Assembly: GCF_001418225.1 (NCBI RefSeq)
Contig: NZ_LIPT01000008.1
Coordinates: 124,001 to 188,000, forward strand
Direction: 5' to 3'
DNA from: Pannonibacter indicus
GTDB lineage: Bacteria > Pseudomonadota > Alphaproteobacteria > Rhizobiales > Stappiaceae
DNA length: 64,000 nucleotides
This document shows, piece after piece, positions 44,161 to 53,745 of the stretch. Below the pieces are notes generated by a model that worked only from the letters and a program-made list of their open reading frames with translations, was not told the origin of the DNA and did not search any database. The number at the start of each line of letters is the position of its first letter. The first letter of the stretch is position 1. The translations under genes and the position numbers were made by a program.

Positions 44161-44802
44161 TCACGCGGGCAGCTTCAGCGGATCGCGCCACAGGGCGCGG
44201 ACATCCAGACCGGCGGAGGCCAGCATGTTGACTGTCTCATAGAGCGGCAAGCCAACCACATTGGGATAGGAGCCGGTCAGCTTGACCACAAAGGTGCCCG
44301 CAAGACCCTGGATGGCATAGCCGCCCGCCTTGCCGCGCCATTCGCCGGAAGCCAGGTAGTCGTCACCTTCCCGGCGCGACAGCTTCTTGAAGCGCACCCG
44401 GGTCTCCACAATCTTCGTCCGCACGGAGCCAGCCGGCGAAATCACGGCAAGGCCGGTCAGCACGCGGTGGCCACGGCCGGAGAGAAGGCCAAGGCAGGCC
44501 TCTGCCTGCTCCACCGTCTCGGCCTTGGGCAGAATGCGGCGGCCGGCGCAGACCACCGTGTCCGCCGCCAGAATGACGGCTTTCGACAGCACGGCATCTT
44601 CCGCCAGCTGCTCACGCACGTGACGGGCCTTGGACTTCGCCAGACGCACCGCCAGAGCGCGCGGTGTCTCACCGCGCAGGGGTGTCTCGTCCAGATCAGC
44701 CGGAATGAGATGCTGCGGCTCGATACCGGCCTGCTGCAGCAGAGCCAGACGGCGCGGCGAAGCGGAAGCCAGAACGAGGGGAACGGTAGCAGTATCGCTC
44801 AT
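44161..44802 (-). CDS. maf: Maf-family nucleotide pyrophosphatase
   Basis: A 213-residue house-cleaning pyrophosphatase that hydrolyses non-canonical or modified nucleoside triphosphates. Hallmarks are [17 protein letters not shown] (about 10-26), DETP (about 38-41), LAADTVV with the catalytic Asp, the KAETVEQA region and [11 protein letters not shown] near 165. Length is normal. It lies between infA and yacG, the usual rhizobial order. Confidence 0.94.
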   Translation of the reverse strand: MSDTATVPLVLASASPRRLALLQQAGIEPQHLIPADLDETPLRGETPRALAVRLAKSKARHVREQLAEDAVLSKAVILAADTVVCAGRRILPKAETVEQAEACLGLLSGRGHRVLTGLAVISPAGSVRTKIVETRVRFKKLSRREGDDYLASGEWRGKAGGYAIQGLAGTFVVKLTGSYPNVVGLPLYETVNMLASAGLDVRALWRDPLKLPA

Positions 44803-44831
44803 GGATGTCTCGCTCCCGGCCAGACTGCGGC

Positions 44832-45050
44832 TTACTTGAAGCGGTAGGTGATGCGGCCCTTGGTCAGGTCATACGGGGTCATCTCGACGAGAACCCGGTC
44901 GCCTGCCAGAACACGGATGCGGTTCTTGCGCATACGCCCTGCAGTGTGAGCAATGATTTCATGGTCATTTTCAAGACGCACGCGGAACGTCGCGTTGGGC
45001 AGCAGTTCCGTGACGACGCCCGGAAACTCCAGAACTTCTTCCTTAGCCAT
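44832..45050 (-). CDS. infA: Translation initiation factor IF-1
   Basis: A 72-residue S1-fold protein, essentially full canonical IF-1 ([36 protein letters not shown], ending RITYRFK). It binds the ribosomal A site during initiation. It precedes maf by 29 bases. The 188-base gap upstream, to the phosphatase stop, presumably contains its own promoter. Confidence 0.98.
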   Translation of the reverse strand: MAKEEVLEFPGVVTELLPNATFRVRLENDHEIIAHTAGRMRKNRIRVLAGDRVLVEMTPYDLTKGRITYRFK

Positions 45051-45238
45051 ATGGTATCCCGGTTAAACCGATCCTGAGGTGCGCGGAACCTATAGGATCA
45101 AAGCAAAAAAGTGAACAGGGCAATCTCCGCGCCGGTGATTTTCCATCGGGCGGGCCGTCATGCGGACTTGCCGGTTCAGGCGTGAGGGCGGAAAAGGGCC
45201 GCTTCGCAGCAGTCTCCCAACTCTTTCGCTTCTCTCTA

Positions 45239-45691
45239 TCACCCGCTGGGCGGCGGCGTCCAGCCCAGACGCTTCTTGATTTTCATCATCAGCTGATCAC
45301 GCACCCCCCGGTAGGCGTCCAGAATCTGGTCGCGGCTGCCGGAAACGATGGTCGGATCCATCGTTGGCCAGTATTCCACGTCCACCGCATCGGCGCGGGT
45401 CAGGTCCAGGACCTTGTGATGGGCTTCCGGCGAAAGGGTGATGACAAGGTCGAAGCCGGACTCGTCCAGATCCTCCAGCGTTTTGGGCTGATGATTGCTG
45501 ACGTCCATGCCGATTTCGGCCATCACCGCATCCACGAACGGGTCACGCTCGCCCTTGCGCGCACCGGCCGAGCGCACATAGACCTGCCCCGGAAACAGGC
45601 TGCGGGCAATCGTTGCAGCCATGGGAGAACGCACAGCGTTCATGCTGCAGGCAAACAGGACCGCAGTCGGACGGGAGCCCGGCCCGGTCAT
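45239..45691 (-). CDS. Low-molecular-weight protein tyrosine phosphatase family
   Basis: A 150-residue LMW-PTP/ArsC-like protein. The phosphate loop C15-SMNAV-R21-S (CX5R) is intact, and the acid Asp112-Pro113 in PTMDPTI matches the catalytic DP motif. Annotation as arsenate reductase is common for this family, but the housekeeping context and lack of ars genes favour a phosphatase. The gene starts five bases after the UPF0262 stop. Confidence 0.88.
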   Translation of the reverse strand: MTGPGSRPTAVLFACSMNAVRSPMAATIARSLFPGQVYVRSAGARKGERDPFVDAVMAEIGMDVSNHQPKTLEDLDESGFDLVITLSPEAHHKVLDLTRADAVDVEYWPTMDPTIVSGSRDQILDAYRGVRDQLMMKIKKRLGWTPPPSG

Positions 45692-45696
45692 GGTGC

Positions 45697-46221
45697 TCAG
45701 CCTTTCCAGTGCAAGGCGTAGACAAGGGTAAAGAGGCGGCGGGCCGTGGGCTGGTCAATCTCCACCTTGCCCTTCAGCCGCTCCTTCAGGACCATTGCCC
45801 CCTCGTTGTGCACGCCGCGCCGGCCCATGTCGATCGCCTCGATCTGGCTGGGCGTCGCATGGCGGATCGCCTGATAGTAGCTTTCGCAGATCAGGTCGTA
45901 ATCCTTCACCACGCGGCGCAGCGGTGTCAGCGACAGCACGTGCGTGGCCACATCCTCGCCACCCTCGCTGGTGATCTGGAACACCAGCTTCTTTTCCACG
46001 ACGGAGAGGCGCAGCACAAAGCGCCCCCCGCCCAGCCCGCAGGGGCAGAAGCTGTTTTCCTCGATCAGGTCATAGATGGCCACGGCCCGGTCATGCTCGA
46101 TGTCGGGGCCCGCACGGGCAATTGACGCCTCATCGAGAATGACATCGATAAGACGGCCTGAGGCATCTTGGCCGGACCCCTCTCCGGCGCCGGAGGACGC
46201 ACTGCTTTCCACCAAGGTCAT
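45697..46221 (-). CDS. UPF0262 family protein
   Basis: A 174-residue protein of the UPF0262 family, restricted to Alphaproteobacteria, function unknown. Conserved segments are [33 protein letters not shown] (residues split over about 25-57) and the [11 protein letters not shown] region near 135. Start 46221 is chosen because the family normally begins shortly before this; the longer frame runs into hisD. It sits between hisD and the phosphatase, the standard order. Confidence 0.9.
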   Translation of the reverse strand: MTLVESSASSGAGEGSGQDASGRLIDVILDEASIARAGPDIEHDRAVAIYDLIEENSFCPCGLGGGRFVLRLSVVEKKLVFQITSEGGEDVATHVLSLTPLRRVVKDYDLICESYYQAIRHATPSQIEAIDMGRRGVHNEGAMVLKERLKGKVEIDQPTARRLFTLVYALHWKG

Positions 46222-46279
46222 ACGGCTCGCACCTTCCCCGTCAGAGCCCTCAATATGCGTTCCTCCCCCGGCCACTCCC

Positions 46280-47584
46280 TTAGTCCGCTCCGAGATTGAG
46301 GCGGATGGAAACGGACCTTGCATGTGCGCTGAGGCCTTCCGCCTCGCCCAGGGCAATTGCCGCAGGCCCGAGAGCCCTGAGGCTCTGCGCATCACACTTA
46401 AGGATCGACGTCCGCTTCACAAAGTCAAGCACAGACAGGCCCGACGAGAACCGCGCCGAACGGGCGGTCGGCAGAACATGATTGGAACCGCCGACATAAT
46501 CGCCGATGGCTTCCGGCGTGTGGCGGCCCAGGAACACGGCGCCAGCATTGCGCACGCGGCCCAGCAGCGCTTCGGGATCTTCCACCGCCAGCTCCAGGTG
46601 CTCCGGTGCCAGCTGGTTGATCAGCGGAATCGCCTCCTCCAGATCCTTCACCATGATGACGGCGCCGAAATCGCGCCAGCTGGCCGAGGCCACGTCCGCA
46701 CGCGGCAGCGTCTTCAGCTGGCGCTCCACCGCCGCTTCCACGGCAGCGGCCAGCCCTTCGTCGTCGGTGATCAGGATCGACTGGGCCACCGGGTCATGCT
46801 CGGCCTGCGCCAGAAGATCCACCGCCAGCCAGTCCGGATTGTTGTCCGCATCGGCCACCACAAGCACTTCGGAAGGGCCGGCGATCATGTCGATGCCCAC
46901 CGTGCCGAAGACCCGGCGCTTGGCGGCGGCCACAAAGGCGTTGCCGGGGCCGACGATCTTGCTCACCGGCGCGATGCTTTCCGTGCCATAGGCAAGCGCC
47001 GCGATCGCCTGCGCGCCGCCAATGCGGTAGATTTCCGTGATCCCAGCCACCTTGGCTGCCGCCAGCACCAGCGGGTTCAGCACCCCGTCCGGCGCGGGCA
47101 CCACCATGGCGATGCGATCTACCCCTGCAACAAGCGCGGGCACGGCATTCATCAGAACGGAGCTGGGATAGCTGGCGAGACCGCCGGGCACATAAAGGCC
47201 GACCGCCTCCACCGCCGTCCAGCGCGAGCCGAGCTCGACGCCCAGAGCATCCGTGTAACGGTCATCCTTCGGCATCTGGCGGGCGTGGTGCGAGTGGATG
47301 CGGTCCCGCGCCAGTTTCAGCGCATCAAGCGTCGCCGGCTCGACGGCCGCAGTGGCAGCCTCGATCTCTTCAGCCGTCACCCGAAGCTCCGTGATGGAAC
47401 CAACGCTCACCCGGTCGAAGCGGTTGGTATAGTCCACCACGGCCGCATCACCGCGTGTGCGCACATCGTCCAGAATGGCGCGGACGACCTGATCCACATC
47501 CTCGGACACCTCGCGCTTGCCTGCGAGCAGGTCCTTGAAGCGGGTTTCGAAATCTGCATCTGCGGTAGAAAGCCGGATTGCCAC
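46280..47584 (-). CDS. hisD: Histidinol dehydrogenase
   Basis: Oxidises L-histidinol to L-histidine in two steps with NAD. It has 434 residues, full length. Diagnostic segments are [47 protein letters not shown] (zinc and catalytic residues) and [11 protein letters not shown]. The start is GTG 47584, with AAGGAG eight bases upstream. As in other Rhizobiales it is separated from the his operon and linked to murA and UPF0262. Confidence 0.96.
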   Translation of the reverse strand: MAIRLSTADADFETRFKDLLAGKREVSEDVDQVVRAILDDVRTRGDAAVVDYTNRFDRVSVGSITELRVTAEEIEAATAAVEPATLDALKLARDRIHSHHARQMPKDDRYTDALGVELGSRWTAVEAVGLYVPGGLASYPSSVLMNAVPALVAGVDRIAMVVPAPDGVLNPLVLAAAKVAGITEIYRIGGAQAIAALAYGTESIAPVSKIVGPGNAFVAAAKRRVFGTVGIDMIAGPSEVLVVADADNNPDWLAVDLLAQAEHDPVAQSILITDDEGLAAAVEAAVERQLKTLPRADVASASWRDFGAVIMVKDLEEAIPLINQLAPEHLELAVEDPEALLGRVRNAGAVFLGRHTPEAIGDYVGGSNHVLPTARSARFSSGLSVLDFVKRTSILKCDAQSLRALGPAAIALGEAEGLSAHARSVSIRLNLGAD

Positions 47585-47682
47585 GTCTGTCTCCTTGCAA
47601 GGCCTTTTCGCGGCGCCGGCTCACCCTGCAAGGGGCCGCGCCGCTTGTCGCCGGCAAAGCGGCGCCTGCCAACTGGAAAATC

Positions 47683-48123
47683 TCAATCGAGTTGATGGTG
47701 CGGTTTATTGGGCGTGGCCCAGGCGGCGCCAAGATCGGTCAGCTGCGCCTCGATGCATTCCACATCCAGTGCCAGCGTGCCGCCACCGGCAAATTCCAGC
47801 CGCACCGTGCCGGAAGGGGCTTCCGCGCCCTGTTCGAAGCGGATGGCCAGCAGCGACAGGATGGCGCCCTTCGCCTCCTGCCGGATATGGGCCGCGCGCA
47901 TCGCCGTCACGCGGGCGAAGGCCAGCGCCGAGCGGCGCCTTTCATGGCTGCGCGAGCGCCAGTCTTCTGCCTTGTCCCAGACGAAGCGGTTCATGGCGAT
48001 CACCACCTTGCGCTCTTTCTGCAGGTAACGGATGTCACCAACACTCAGCACCGCGTCCTGCACATGGGCGGAAACCACGGCCAGATCTTCTTCATCAAGG
48101 GCGGCAAGTTTCAGCAGGTCCAT
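47683..48123 (-). CDS. DUF2948 family protein
   Basis: A 146-residue alphaproteobacterial protein of unknown function (MDLLKLAALDEEDLAVVSAHVQDA, then ERRRSALAFARVTAMRA). It characteristically lies between murA and hisD. Start 48123 matches the family N-terminus; the upstream 31 codons are unlikely to be translated. No catalytic motif is visible. Confidence 0.88.
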   Translation of the reverse strand: MDLLKLAALDEEDLAVVSAHVQDAVLSVGDIRYLQKERKVVIAMNRFVWDKAEDWRSRSHERRRSALAFARVTAMRAAHIRQEAKGAILSLLAIRFEQGAEAPSGTVRLEFAGGGTLALDVECIEAQLTDLGAAWATPNKPHHQLD

Positions 48124-48254
48124 GGGCGGCTCTGTCTCCGGAAGGCTTCTGGCAAGGGACGGGAGAGCTCCCGCCATTCCAATCCGTTGCCTAGCGCGTC
48201 CCGGTCCGTTTGACAATGCGGCAGGCCGTGCACCACGCCTGCCGCATGCTGCAT

Positions 48255-49544
48255 TCAGGCCGAAATGCGCTCGATCATGGCGCCGCAGCGGCCGAGCTTT
48301 TCTTCCAGCCGCTCGAAGCCACGGTCGAGGTGATAGACGCGGCTCACGTTCGTCTCACCTTCAGCCACCAGACCAGCAATCACCAGCGACACGGAAGCGC
48401 GCAGGTCCGTCGCCATCACCGGGGCGCCGCGCAGACTGTCCACGCCGTCCACGATGGCCGTCTTGCCGTCGATGCGGATGCGGGCACCCAGGCGGGCCAG
48501 CTCCTGCACATGCATGAAGCGGTTCTCGAAGATGGTCTCAGTAATGCGGCTCTGGCCGCCCGCCCGGGTCATCAGCGCCATGAACTGGGCCTGAAGGTCC
48601 GTCGGGAAGCCGGGGAACGGCTCAGTGGTGACATCAACCGGCGCAATGCCATTGCCATTGCGGTAGACGCGCAGGCCGTCTTCCACCTGCGTGATATCCG
48701 CCCCGGTCTGGCGCAGCACGTTCAGTGCCTCGTCCAGAAGTTCAGACCTTGCGCCCTGCAGCACAACATCGCCCCCGGTCATGGCAACCGCCATGGCATA
48801 GGTGCCGGTTTCAATGCGGTCGGCGATCACCGCATGGCGGTGGCCCTTGAGGCGCTGCACGCCCTCGATGCGGATGGTTGAGGTGCCCGCGCCTTCGATC
48901 TTGGCGCCCATGCCCTTCAGGCAATTGGCAAGGTCTTCCACTTCCGGCTCGCGGGCGGCGTTTTCCAGAATGGTCTCGCCCTTGGCCAGAGTCGCCGCCA
49001 TCATCAGCGTGTGGGTGGCGCCCACAGAGACGCGCGGGAAGGTGATATGCGCGCCGGTCAGCCCCTTGCGCGCATTGACCACCACATAGCCCGCCTCAAT
49101 CTCGATCTCCGCGCCCAGCTGCTTCAGGCCATCGATGAAGAAGTCCACCGGCCGCGTGCCGATGGCGCAGCCGCCCGGCAGCGACACGCGGGCCACGCCC
49201 ATGCGCGCCACCAGCGGGCCGATGACCCAGAAGCTGGCGCGCATCTTCGACACCAGCTCGTAAGGCGCGGTCGTGTCTACAATGGCGCGGGCCGTCAGAT
49301 GCAGCGTCTGGCCGCGCAGCTCGTCAACGCCGGTGCGCTTGCCATCGACCGAATAGTCGACGCCATGGTTCGACAGGATATGCGTCAGCTGCGCCACATC
49401 CCGCAGGCGCGGCACGTTTTCCAGCGTCAGCGTCTCGTCTGTCAGGAGCGAGGCGATCATCAGCGGCAGGGCCGCATTCTTGGCGCCGGAAATCGGGATG
49501 ACGCCATTGAGCTGCGCGCCGCCGATGATCTTGATGCTGTCCAT
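48255..49544 (-). CDS. murA: UDP-N-acetylglucosamine 1-carboxyvinyltransferase
   Basis: First committed step of peptidoglycan synthesis: adds enolpyruvate to UDP-GlcNAc. It has 429 residues. The N-terminal [25 protein letters not shown] and catalytic Cys126 in [13 protein letters not shown] are intact; having Cys at this position means the enzyme should be the fosfomycin-sensitive type. The start at 49544 is fixed by the conserved MDSIKI; the open frame to 49715 is only extension. Confidence 0.97.
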   Translation of the reverse strand: MDSIKIIGGAQLNGVIPISGAKNAALPLMIASLLTDETLTLENVPRLRDVAQLTHILSNHGVDYSVDGKRTGVDELRGQTLHLTARAIVDTTAPYELVSKMRASFWVIGPLVARMGVARVSLPGGCAIGTRPVDFFIDGLKQLGAEIEIEAGYVVVNARKGLTGAHITFPRVSVGATHTLMMAATLAKGETILENAAREPEVEDLANCLKGMGAKIEGAGTSTIRIEGVQRLKGHRHAVIADRIETGTYAMAVAMTGGDVVLQGARSELLDEALNVLRQTGADITQVEDGLRVYRNGNGIAPVDVTTEPFPGFPTDLQAQFMALMTRAGGQSRITETIFENRFMHVQELARLGARIRIDGKTAIVDGVDSLRGAPVMATDLRASVSLVIAGLVAEGETNVSRVYHLDRGFERLEEKLGRCGAMIERISA

Positions 49545-49728
49545 GGAATCACCTGATTGGGCAGGTCTCAGGCCTGCCGGCAAATAAAAAACTGGCCCGG
49601 CTCTACACCGGGATAAAGGCCGAGGCAAGGCAGCGTGGCATACCGCCCTGCCTGCATTGCTTCCGCCTTGCGGCAGCATGCGGGGCCCGCAGCTTCCTGC
49701 GGCTCCCGCACGCACTCAACTCATGCCA

Positions 49729-49932
49729 TCACACCTGCGGCACCGCGTCCGCGTTCCCACCCGGCCCGGCGGGCGCAGCAGCACCATCCTCAGCCTCAAA
49801 CGGCCCCGCAGCAGCCTCACGGCGCTGACGGTCTGCTGCCTTCCGCCGCTTCAGATTCTGCCGCAGTGCCTCGGCAAGGCGCGCCTCGCGGGACCCGGGC
49901 TTAGGCCCGTCCGGCTTGTTCTGCCTGGTCAT
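49729..49932 (-). CDS. Small basic/charged hypothetical protein
   Basis: A 67-residue protein: basic amphipathic first half (REARLAEALRQNLKRRKAADRQRR) and a low-complexity Ala/Gly/Pro tail. Short proteins with this ENLKRRK-type helix are common near murA in Rhizobiales, and a nucleic-acid or ribosome association is only a guess. ATG 49932 with AGGG upstream is favoured; ATG 49938 is possible. Confidence 0.6.
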   Translation of the reverse strand: MTRQNKPDGPKPGSREARLAEALRQNLKRRKAADRQRREAAAGPFEAEDGAAAPAGPGGNADAVPQV

Positions 49933-50168
49933 CGCCATCCCTGCTGTTTCGAATTTTCCAAGAAATAGCTTATGCTTTCCGCCACCGGAAGGCATCCCCC
50001 TTGCCTTCCCGGCAAACTGTCCACAGGCACGCAGAAAAATCAGCACGATAAGCGCTTGCCATGTTCTGCCTTCTGTGGCACAAGCCGACCCGTTCGCGGC
50101 GCCACAGCGCGCCGGTCACGAACGGCCTTCCGGCTCACCGGAAAAGGCTATCGGGTCCGCCCGGAGAT

Positions 50169-50243
<75 letters not shown>

Positions 50244-50322
50244 TTTTTCACCGTTAAATCGCAGAGCTTTGGCAAAAGTTGCTGGTCGCGCTATAGTAAC
50301 CGCGAAACCGGAGAAAAGCCGT

Positions 50323-50637
50323 ATGGCAACGATGAACGTAAGCTTGCCAGCTGATGTACTGGATTTCGTGGAAGATGAAGCCGCACAAGGTGGATATGCC
50401 ACCTCCAGCGAAGTGATCCGCGATGCCCTGCGCTTGCTTCAGCATAAAAAGGCCGCCGAACAGGAGCGCCTCGCTCTTCTCAGCCGGGAAATTTCCGTTG
50501 GCCTCGACGACATGCGCGCAGGCCGCACCACGTCGAAGACAGCGGCGGAGATTGCGCAGGAGATTCGGCAGGAACACGCAGGCGAAGGAGGCATTCCCTC
50601 ACTGCGGCAGCCGAGCGCAACATTCGCTACATACTGA
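50323..50637 (+). CDS. ParD-family antitoxin (CC2985 type)
   Basis: A 104-residue ribbon-helix-helix antitoxin: MNVSLPADVLDFVEDEAAQ forms the DNA-binding strand and first helix, SSEVIRDALRLLQ the second. The C-terminal part (about 55-90) would neutralise the toxin. The final residues (GIPSLRQPSATFATY) look unlike the family and run over the beginning of the toxin reading frame in another phase. GGAG precedes ATG 50323 by nine bases. It starts 80 bases after tRNA-Thr. Confidence 0.85.
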   Translation: MATMNVSLPADVLDFVEDEAAQGGYATSSEVIRDALRLLQHKKAAEQERLALLSREISVGLDDMRAGRTTSKTAAEIAQEIRQEHAGEGGIPSLRQPSATFATY

Positions 50638-50951
50638 GGGAAACGATCAAAGCATCCGGTGTCAGGCAGCTCTCTGTCTACGCAGGGATTATCGATCGTG
50701 GCATAGAACTGGTCACAGAGGATCCGGAGCGCGGCAGATCTCTTGACAGATCACGGATCGCGGCGGGTGTCCGGCTTTTCCATCTGGAGCTTGCAGCAGG
50801 CAGGCGCGGGGCCGCCGCACACTGCCTTTATTACATCAAGAGCCTCCTGCCGGACGGAAGCAGCGGCGTTATCATTCTGCGCGTGCTGCATGAAAGCATG
50901 GAGCCACGGCACAAGATCATCAGGTCCTTGCGCGACGATCAGCACCCATAA
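50592..50951 (+). pseudogene. ParE/RelE-family toxin reading frame lacking a standard start codon
   Basis: In the frame ending with TAA 50949-50951 I translate about 119 residues typical of ParE: HSLTAAAERNIRYILRETI, IELVTEDPERGRS, CLYYIKSLLPDGSSGVIIL, then RVLHESMEPRHK. The family-like part begins at 50592, directly after AAGGAGG (50585-50591), but there is no ATG, GTG or TTG in this frame anywhere near. It is shifted by one base relative to the antitoxin, whose odd tail overlaps it. A small deletion that removed the start, use of a rare start, or ribosomal frameshifting from the antitoxin are possible. Most likely an inactivated toxin. Confidence 0.75.
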
Positions 50952-50954
50952 CCC

Positions 50955-52868
50955 TCATTCCGCCTGGGGCATACCCGCTGGCCTCAACGCCCGTTTCTGG
51001 GCGGAAATGCGGAAGGGGGCGTTGGGGGCTCCGTAGCCGGCGTAGTTGCCGCCGCGCTGGACGAATTCGAAGAACAGCCCTTCCGGACGGGTCTGCGAAT
51101 AAAGCTGGAAGAAGCTGCCGCCTGCATCCTCGTCATAAAGCACGTTAGCCGCCTTCATGCGAGCCACCAGTGCCGGATCGAGGCCGAAGCGGGCTTCGAC
51201 GTCGGCGTAATAGTTGGCACCTATCTGCAGGATGGGGAAGCCGCGGGCGCTGAGCGATGCAGCGGTGGCGAAGATGTCATCCGTGGCAAAGGCGATATGC
51301 TGGACCGAGGAGCCGAAACTTTCCTTGACGAAGCGCCCGGCCAGAGTGTGGCGGGCTTCCGCACCGTTGAGCGTGATGCGCAGCGCGCCGGTTTCAAGAG
51401 CCTGCGACTTCACCAGCCCGTCCGGATCGGCCACATCCACCATGGGCGCGCGGCGGGCGTCGAACAGGGCGTGGTAGAACAGCGACCAGCTGAGCATTTC
51501 GTCATGCGCCATGGTCTGGGCGATGTGGTCGATGCGCGTCAGCCCCGCGCCTGTGGCGGCATCTGCCTTGCCGGTACCAGCCTGACGCGCATCGGGCAGC
51601 GGGCGGAAGTCCACATCCCACAAGCGGCCCAGCATCTCCCCGCCATCGACAAAGCGCAGCAGGCTGCCGCCATGGCCGCGCACGGCGGGAATGGCCAGTT
51701 CGCCTTCGGAAATATGGCTCTGATGGGCCGGGATCAGCAGCGCCTGCGCCCGCTCGGCGGCAGCGGCGGCATCGGGCACCTTCAGCGCGATTTCGGACAC
51801 GGTGGTGCCGTGGGTGACATAGGCGGTGTGGGCAAAGCCGGTGGCGGCCGTGTTGACGAGAATGTTCACCGCACCCTGGCTCCAGCGCGTCACCGGCTTG
51901 GAGACGTGCCGCGCCACGGGCGCAAAGCCTGCCGCCGTCAGGAAGGCGGCGATGGCCGGCTCTTCAGCTTCCGACGTTGCGATTTCGAGGAACTCCACCC
52001 CTTCCACGGGGGCAGGCGCAGGGAAATGCGGCAGATCGACGGTCAGCGCGGGTTCGGCCCGGCGCACCCGGTCCTGCAGATCGATGAGGCTGCGGTGGCC
52101 ATCCAGCGCCACAAGGCGCGGCAGGCCGGCGCGGAACTGGTCGTTGAAGATCTCAAGCGACAGCGGCCCGGAATAGCCGGTGGAGAGCACCGCCCGCATG
52201 AAGCCGGTCACATCCAGATCGCCCTCGCCCGGCATGTTGCGGAAGTGGCGCGACCAGTAGAGCAGGTCCATGGGAATGGCCGGGGCATCGGCCAGCTGCA
52301 CGAAGAAGATGCGGTCACCGGGAATGGCGCGGATGGAATCGGGCGGAATGCCGCGCCCGAGCGTGTGGAAACTGTCGAGGATCAGGCCGATGCGCGGATG
52401 ATCCGCACGGCGCACCACTTCCCAGGCATCGCGGTGGTCGTTGATGTGCCGCCCCCAGGCCAGTGCCTCGAACCCGGCACGCACGCCGAAGCGGGCGGCA
52501 AGCTCGCCCAGTTCGTGGAAATCCTGCGCCATCCGGTCGATGCCGCCCATGGCCGCCGGATGCACGGAAGAGCAGACCAGCATCAGGTCGGTACCCAGCT
52601 GGTTCATCAGGTCAAACTTGCGCGCCGCACGGGCGAAGGCGCGGGCGCGGTAGGGCTCCGGCAGGCCCTCGAAATCCCGGAAGGGCTGGAACAGGGTGAT
52701 GGTCAGCCCGTGATCACGCACCATGCGGCCCACATCGGCGGGGCTCAGGTCCGAGGCGATGAAATCCTGCTCGAAGATCTCGATCCCCTGAAAGCCCGCC
52801 TTGGCGATGGCCTCCAGCTTGACCGGCAGATTGCCCGAGATGGAAACGGTGGCGATCGAATTCAGCAT
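50955..52868 (-). CDS. quiC: 3-dehydroshikimate dehydratase, two-domain QuiC type
   Basis: A 637-residue fusion. The N-terminal half is a sugar-phosphate isomerase/AP-endonuclease-2 TIM barrel (about 1-270; GFQGIEIFEQDF, LILDSFHTLGRG, FVQLADAP, YSGPLSLEIFND). The C-terminal half resembles 4-hydroxyphenylpyruvate dioxygenase (about 290-610; IDHIAQTMAHDEMLSWSLFYHALFD, VQHIAFATDDI, GLFFEFVQR). This arrangement is that of bacterial QuiC1, which converts 3-dehydroshikimate to protocatechuate. aroE lies four bases upstream in the same operon, supporting shikimate or quinate catabolism. The start at 52868 follows the conserved MLNSIATVSISGN. Confidence 0.88.
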   Translation of the reverse strand: MLNSIATVSISGNLPVKLEAIAKAGFQGIEIFEQDFIASDLSPADVGRMVRDHGLTITLFQPFRDFEGLPEPYRARAFARAARKFDLMNQLGTDLMLVCSSVHPAAMGGIDRMAQDFHELGELAARFGVRAGFEALAWGRHINDHRDAWEVVRRADHPRIGLILDSFHTLGRGIPPDSIRAIPGDRIFFVQLADAPAIPMDLLYWSRHFRNMPGEGDLDVTGFMRAVLSTGYSGPLSLEIFNDQFRAGLPRLVALDGHRSLIDLQDRVRRAEPALTVDLPHFPAPAPVEGVEFLEIATSEAEEPAIAAFLTAAGFAPVARHVSKPVTRWSQGAVNILVNTAATGFAHTAYVTHGTTVSEIALKVPDAAAAAERAQALLIPAHQSHISEGELAIPAVRGHGGSLLRFVDGGEMLGRLWDVDFRPLPDARQAGTGKADAATGAGLTRIDHIAQTMAHDEMLSWSLFYHALFDARRAPMVDVADPDGLVKSQALETGALRITLNGAEARHTLAGRFVKESFGSSVQHIAFATDDIFATAASLSARGFPILQIGANYYADVEARFGLDPALVARMKAANVLYDEDAGGSFFQLYSQTRPEGLFFEFVQRGGNYAGYGAPNAPFRISAQKRALRPAGMPQAE

Positions 52869-52872
52869 CGGT

Positions 52873-53739
52873 TCATTCCGGCTTGAGGAGATCCTGGCGC
52901 AGGCGGCCATGATCGAGCGGCAGTCCTGTGAAGATGGCCCAGGCATCAACGCCCTGCCCGAAGAATAACTCATAGCCCGAGATGATGGTCAGGCCTTCGG
53001 CTTCCGCATCCTTGAGGAAAGGCGTGTCGACGGGCGTGTAGACCGCATCGAACACCCAGGCAGCGCCTGTCATGTGCACCCGCTCCAGCGGCGTGCCGCC
53101 GTAGCCGACCATGCCGACGGGCGTGCAGTTGATGAGGCCGCTGGCGCCAGCGGCAAGTTCTGCGGCCTCCGGTCCGGTGCGGGTGACGAGTTCCGGCCGC
53201 ACCGCCTTCAGCGCTTCGGCCAATGCATCGGCCTTGGCCACATCCCGGTCGGCAATGCGGATTTCGGCAATGCCCAGGGCGATGAGGCCGAAGGCCACCG
53301 CCTTGCCGACGCCCCCTGCCCCGATCATCAGAACGGGACCGGGCGCCGCATCGCCGCGCACCGCGCGGTAGGCGGCGATGAAGCCGGAATAGTCGGTGTT
53401 GAAGCCGCGTGCCCTGCCGTCCTCGAAGATCACCGTATTGACCGCGCCGATGGCCCGCACCAGCGGATCATCGACCTGAACCTTGGCCGCCGCCCGCTCC
53501 TTGTAGGGATAGGTGACGTTGACGCCCCGGTAGCCATCTGCCGCCACATGGGCAAACAGAGGGTCGAACTCCATGCCCATCTCCCGTGGCACCAGCCGGT
53601 CATAGGTCACCGTGCGCCCGTTCTGCAGCCCCGCCAGCACGTGCAGGCGGGGAGAGGATGAGGCGGCGATGTTGTCGCCGATGAGGCCGAGGCGGATGGT
53701 GCCGGTCTGCGGCACGGCAGCGGGAGAGGATGCGGACAT
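52873..53739 (-). CDS. aroE: Shikimate dehydrogenase (catabolic AroE paralogue)
   Basis: A 288-residue enzyme interconverting shikimate and 3-dehydroshikimate. Shikimate-binding Ser residues lie in SSSPRLH (about 27-33), the catalytic pair is Lys80 (NVTYPYKE) and Asp116 (GFNTDYSGF), and the nucleotide loop is GAGGVGKAV. Position four bases before quiC and directly after a TctABC transporter indicates use in breakdown of imported shikimate or quinate rather than in aromatic amino acid synthesis. Quinate activity, as in YdiB, is possible. Confidence 0.9.
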   Translation of the reverse strand: MSASSPAAVPQTGTIRLGLIGDNIAASSSPRLHVLAGLQNGRTVTYDRLVPREMGMEFDPLFAHVAADGYRGVNVTYPYKERAAAKVQVDDPLVRAIGAVNTVIFEDGRARGFNTDYSGFIAAYRAVRGDAAPGPVLMIGAGGVGKAVAFGLIALGIAEIRIADRDVAKADALAEALKAVRPELVTRTGPEAAELAAGASGLINCTPVGMVGYGGTPLERVHMTGAAWVFDAVYTPVDTPFLKDAEAEGLTIISGYELFFGQGVDAWAIFTGLPLDHGRLRQDLLKPE

Positions 53740-53745
53740 GGCGTA

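Noticed and set aside
45239-45691. Arsenate reductase as part of an arsenic resistance operon
   Set aside because: No arsR, arsB or acr3 gene is near, and the gene sits in a housekeeping block, so a phosphatase-type role is more likely.
51297-52886. A 529-codon plus-strand frame opposite quiC
   Set aside because: Antisense of a recognisable two-domain dehydratase; no motif.
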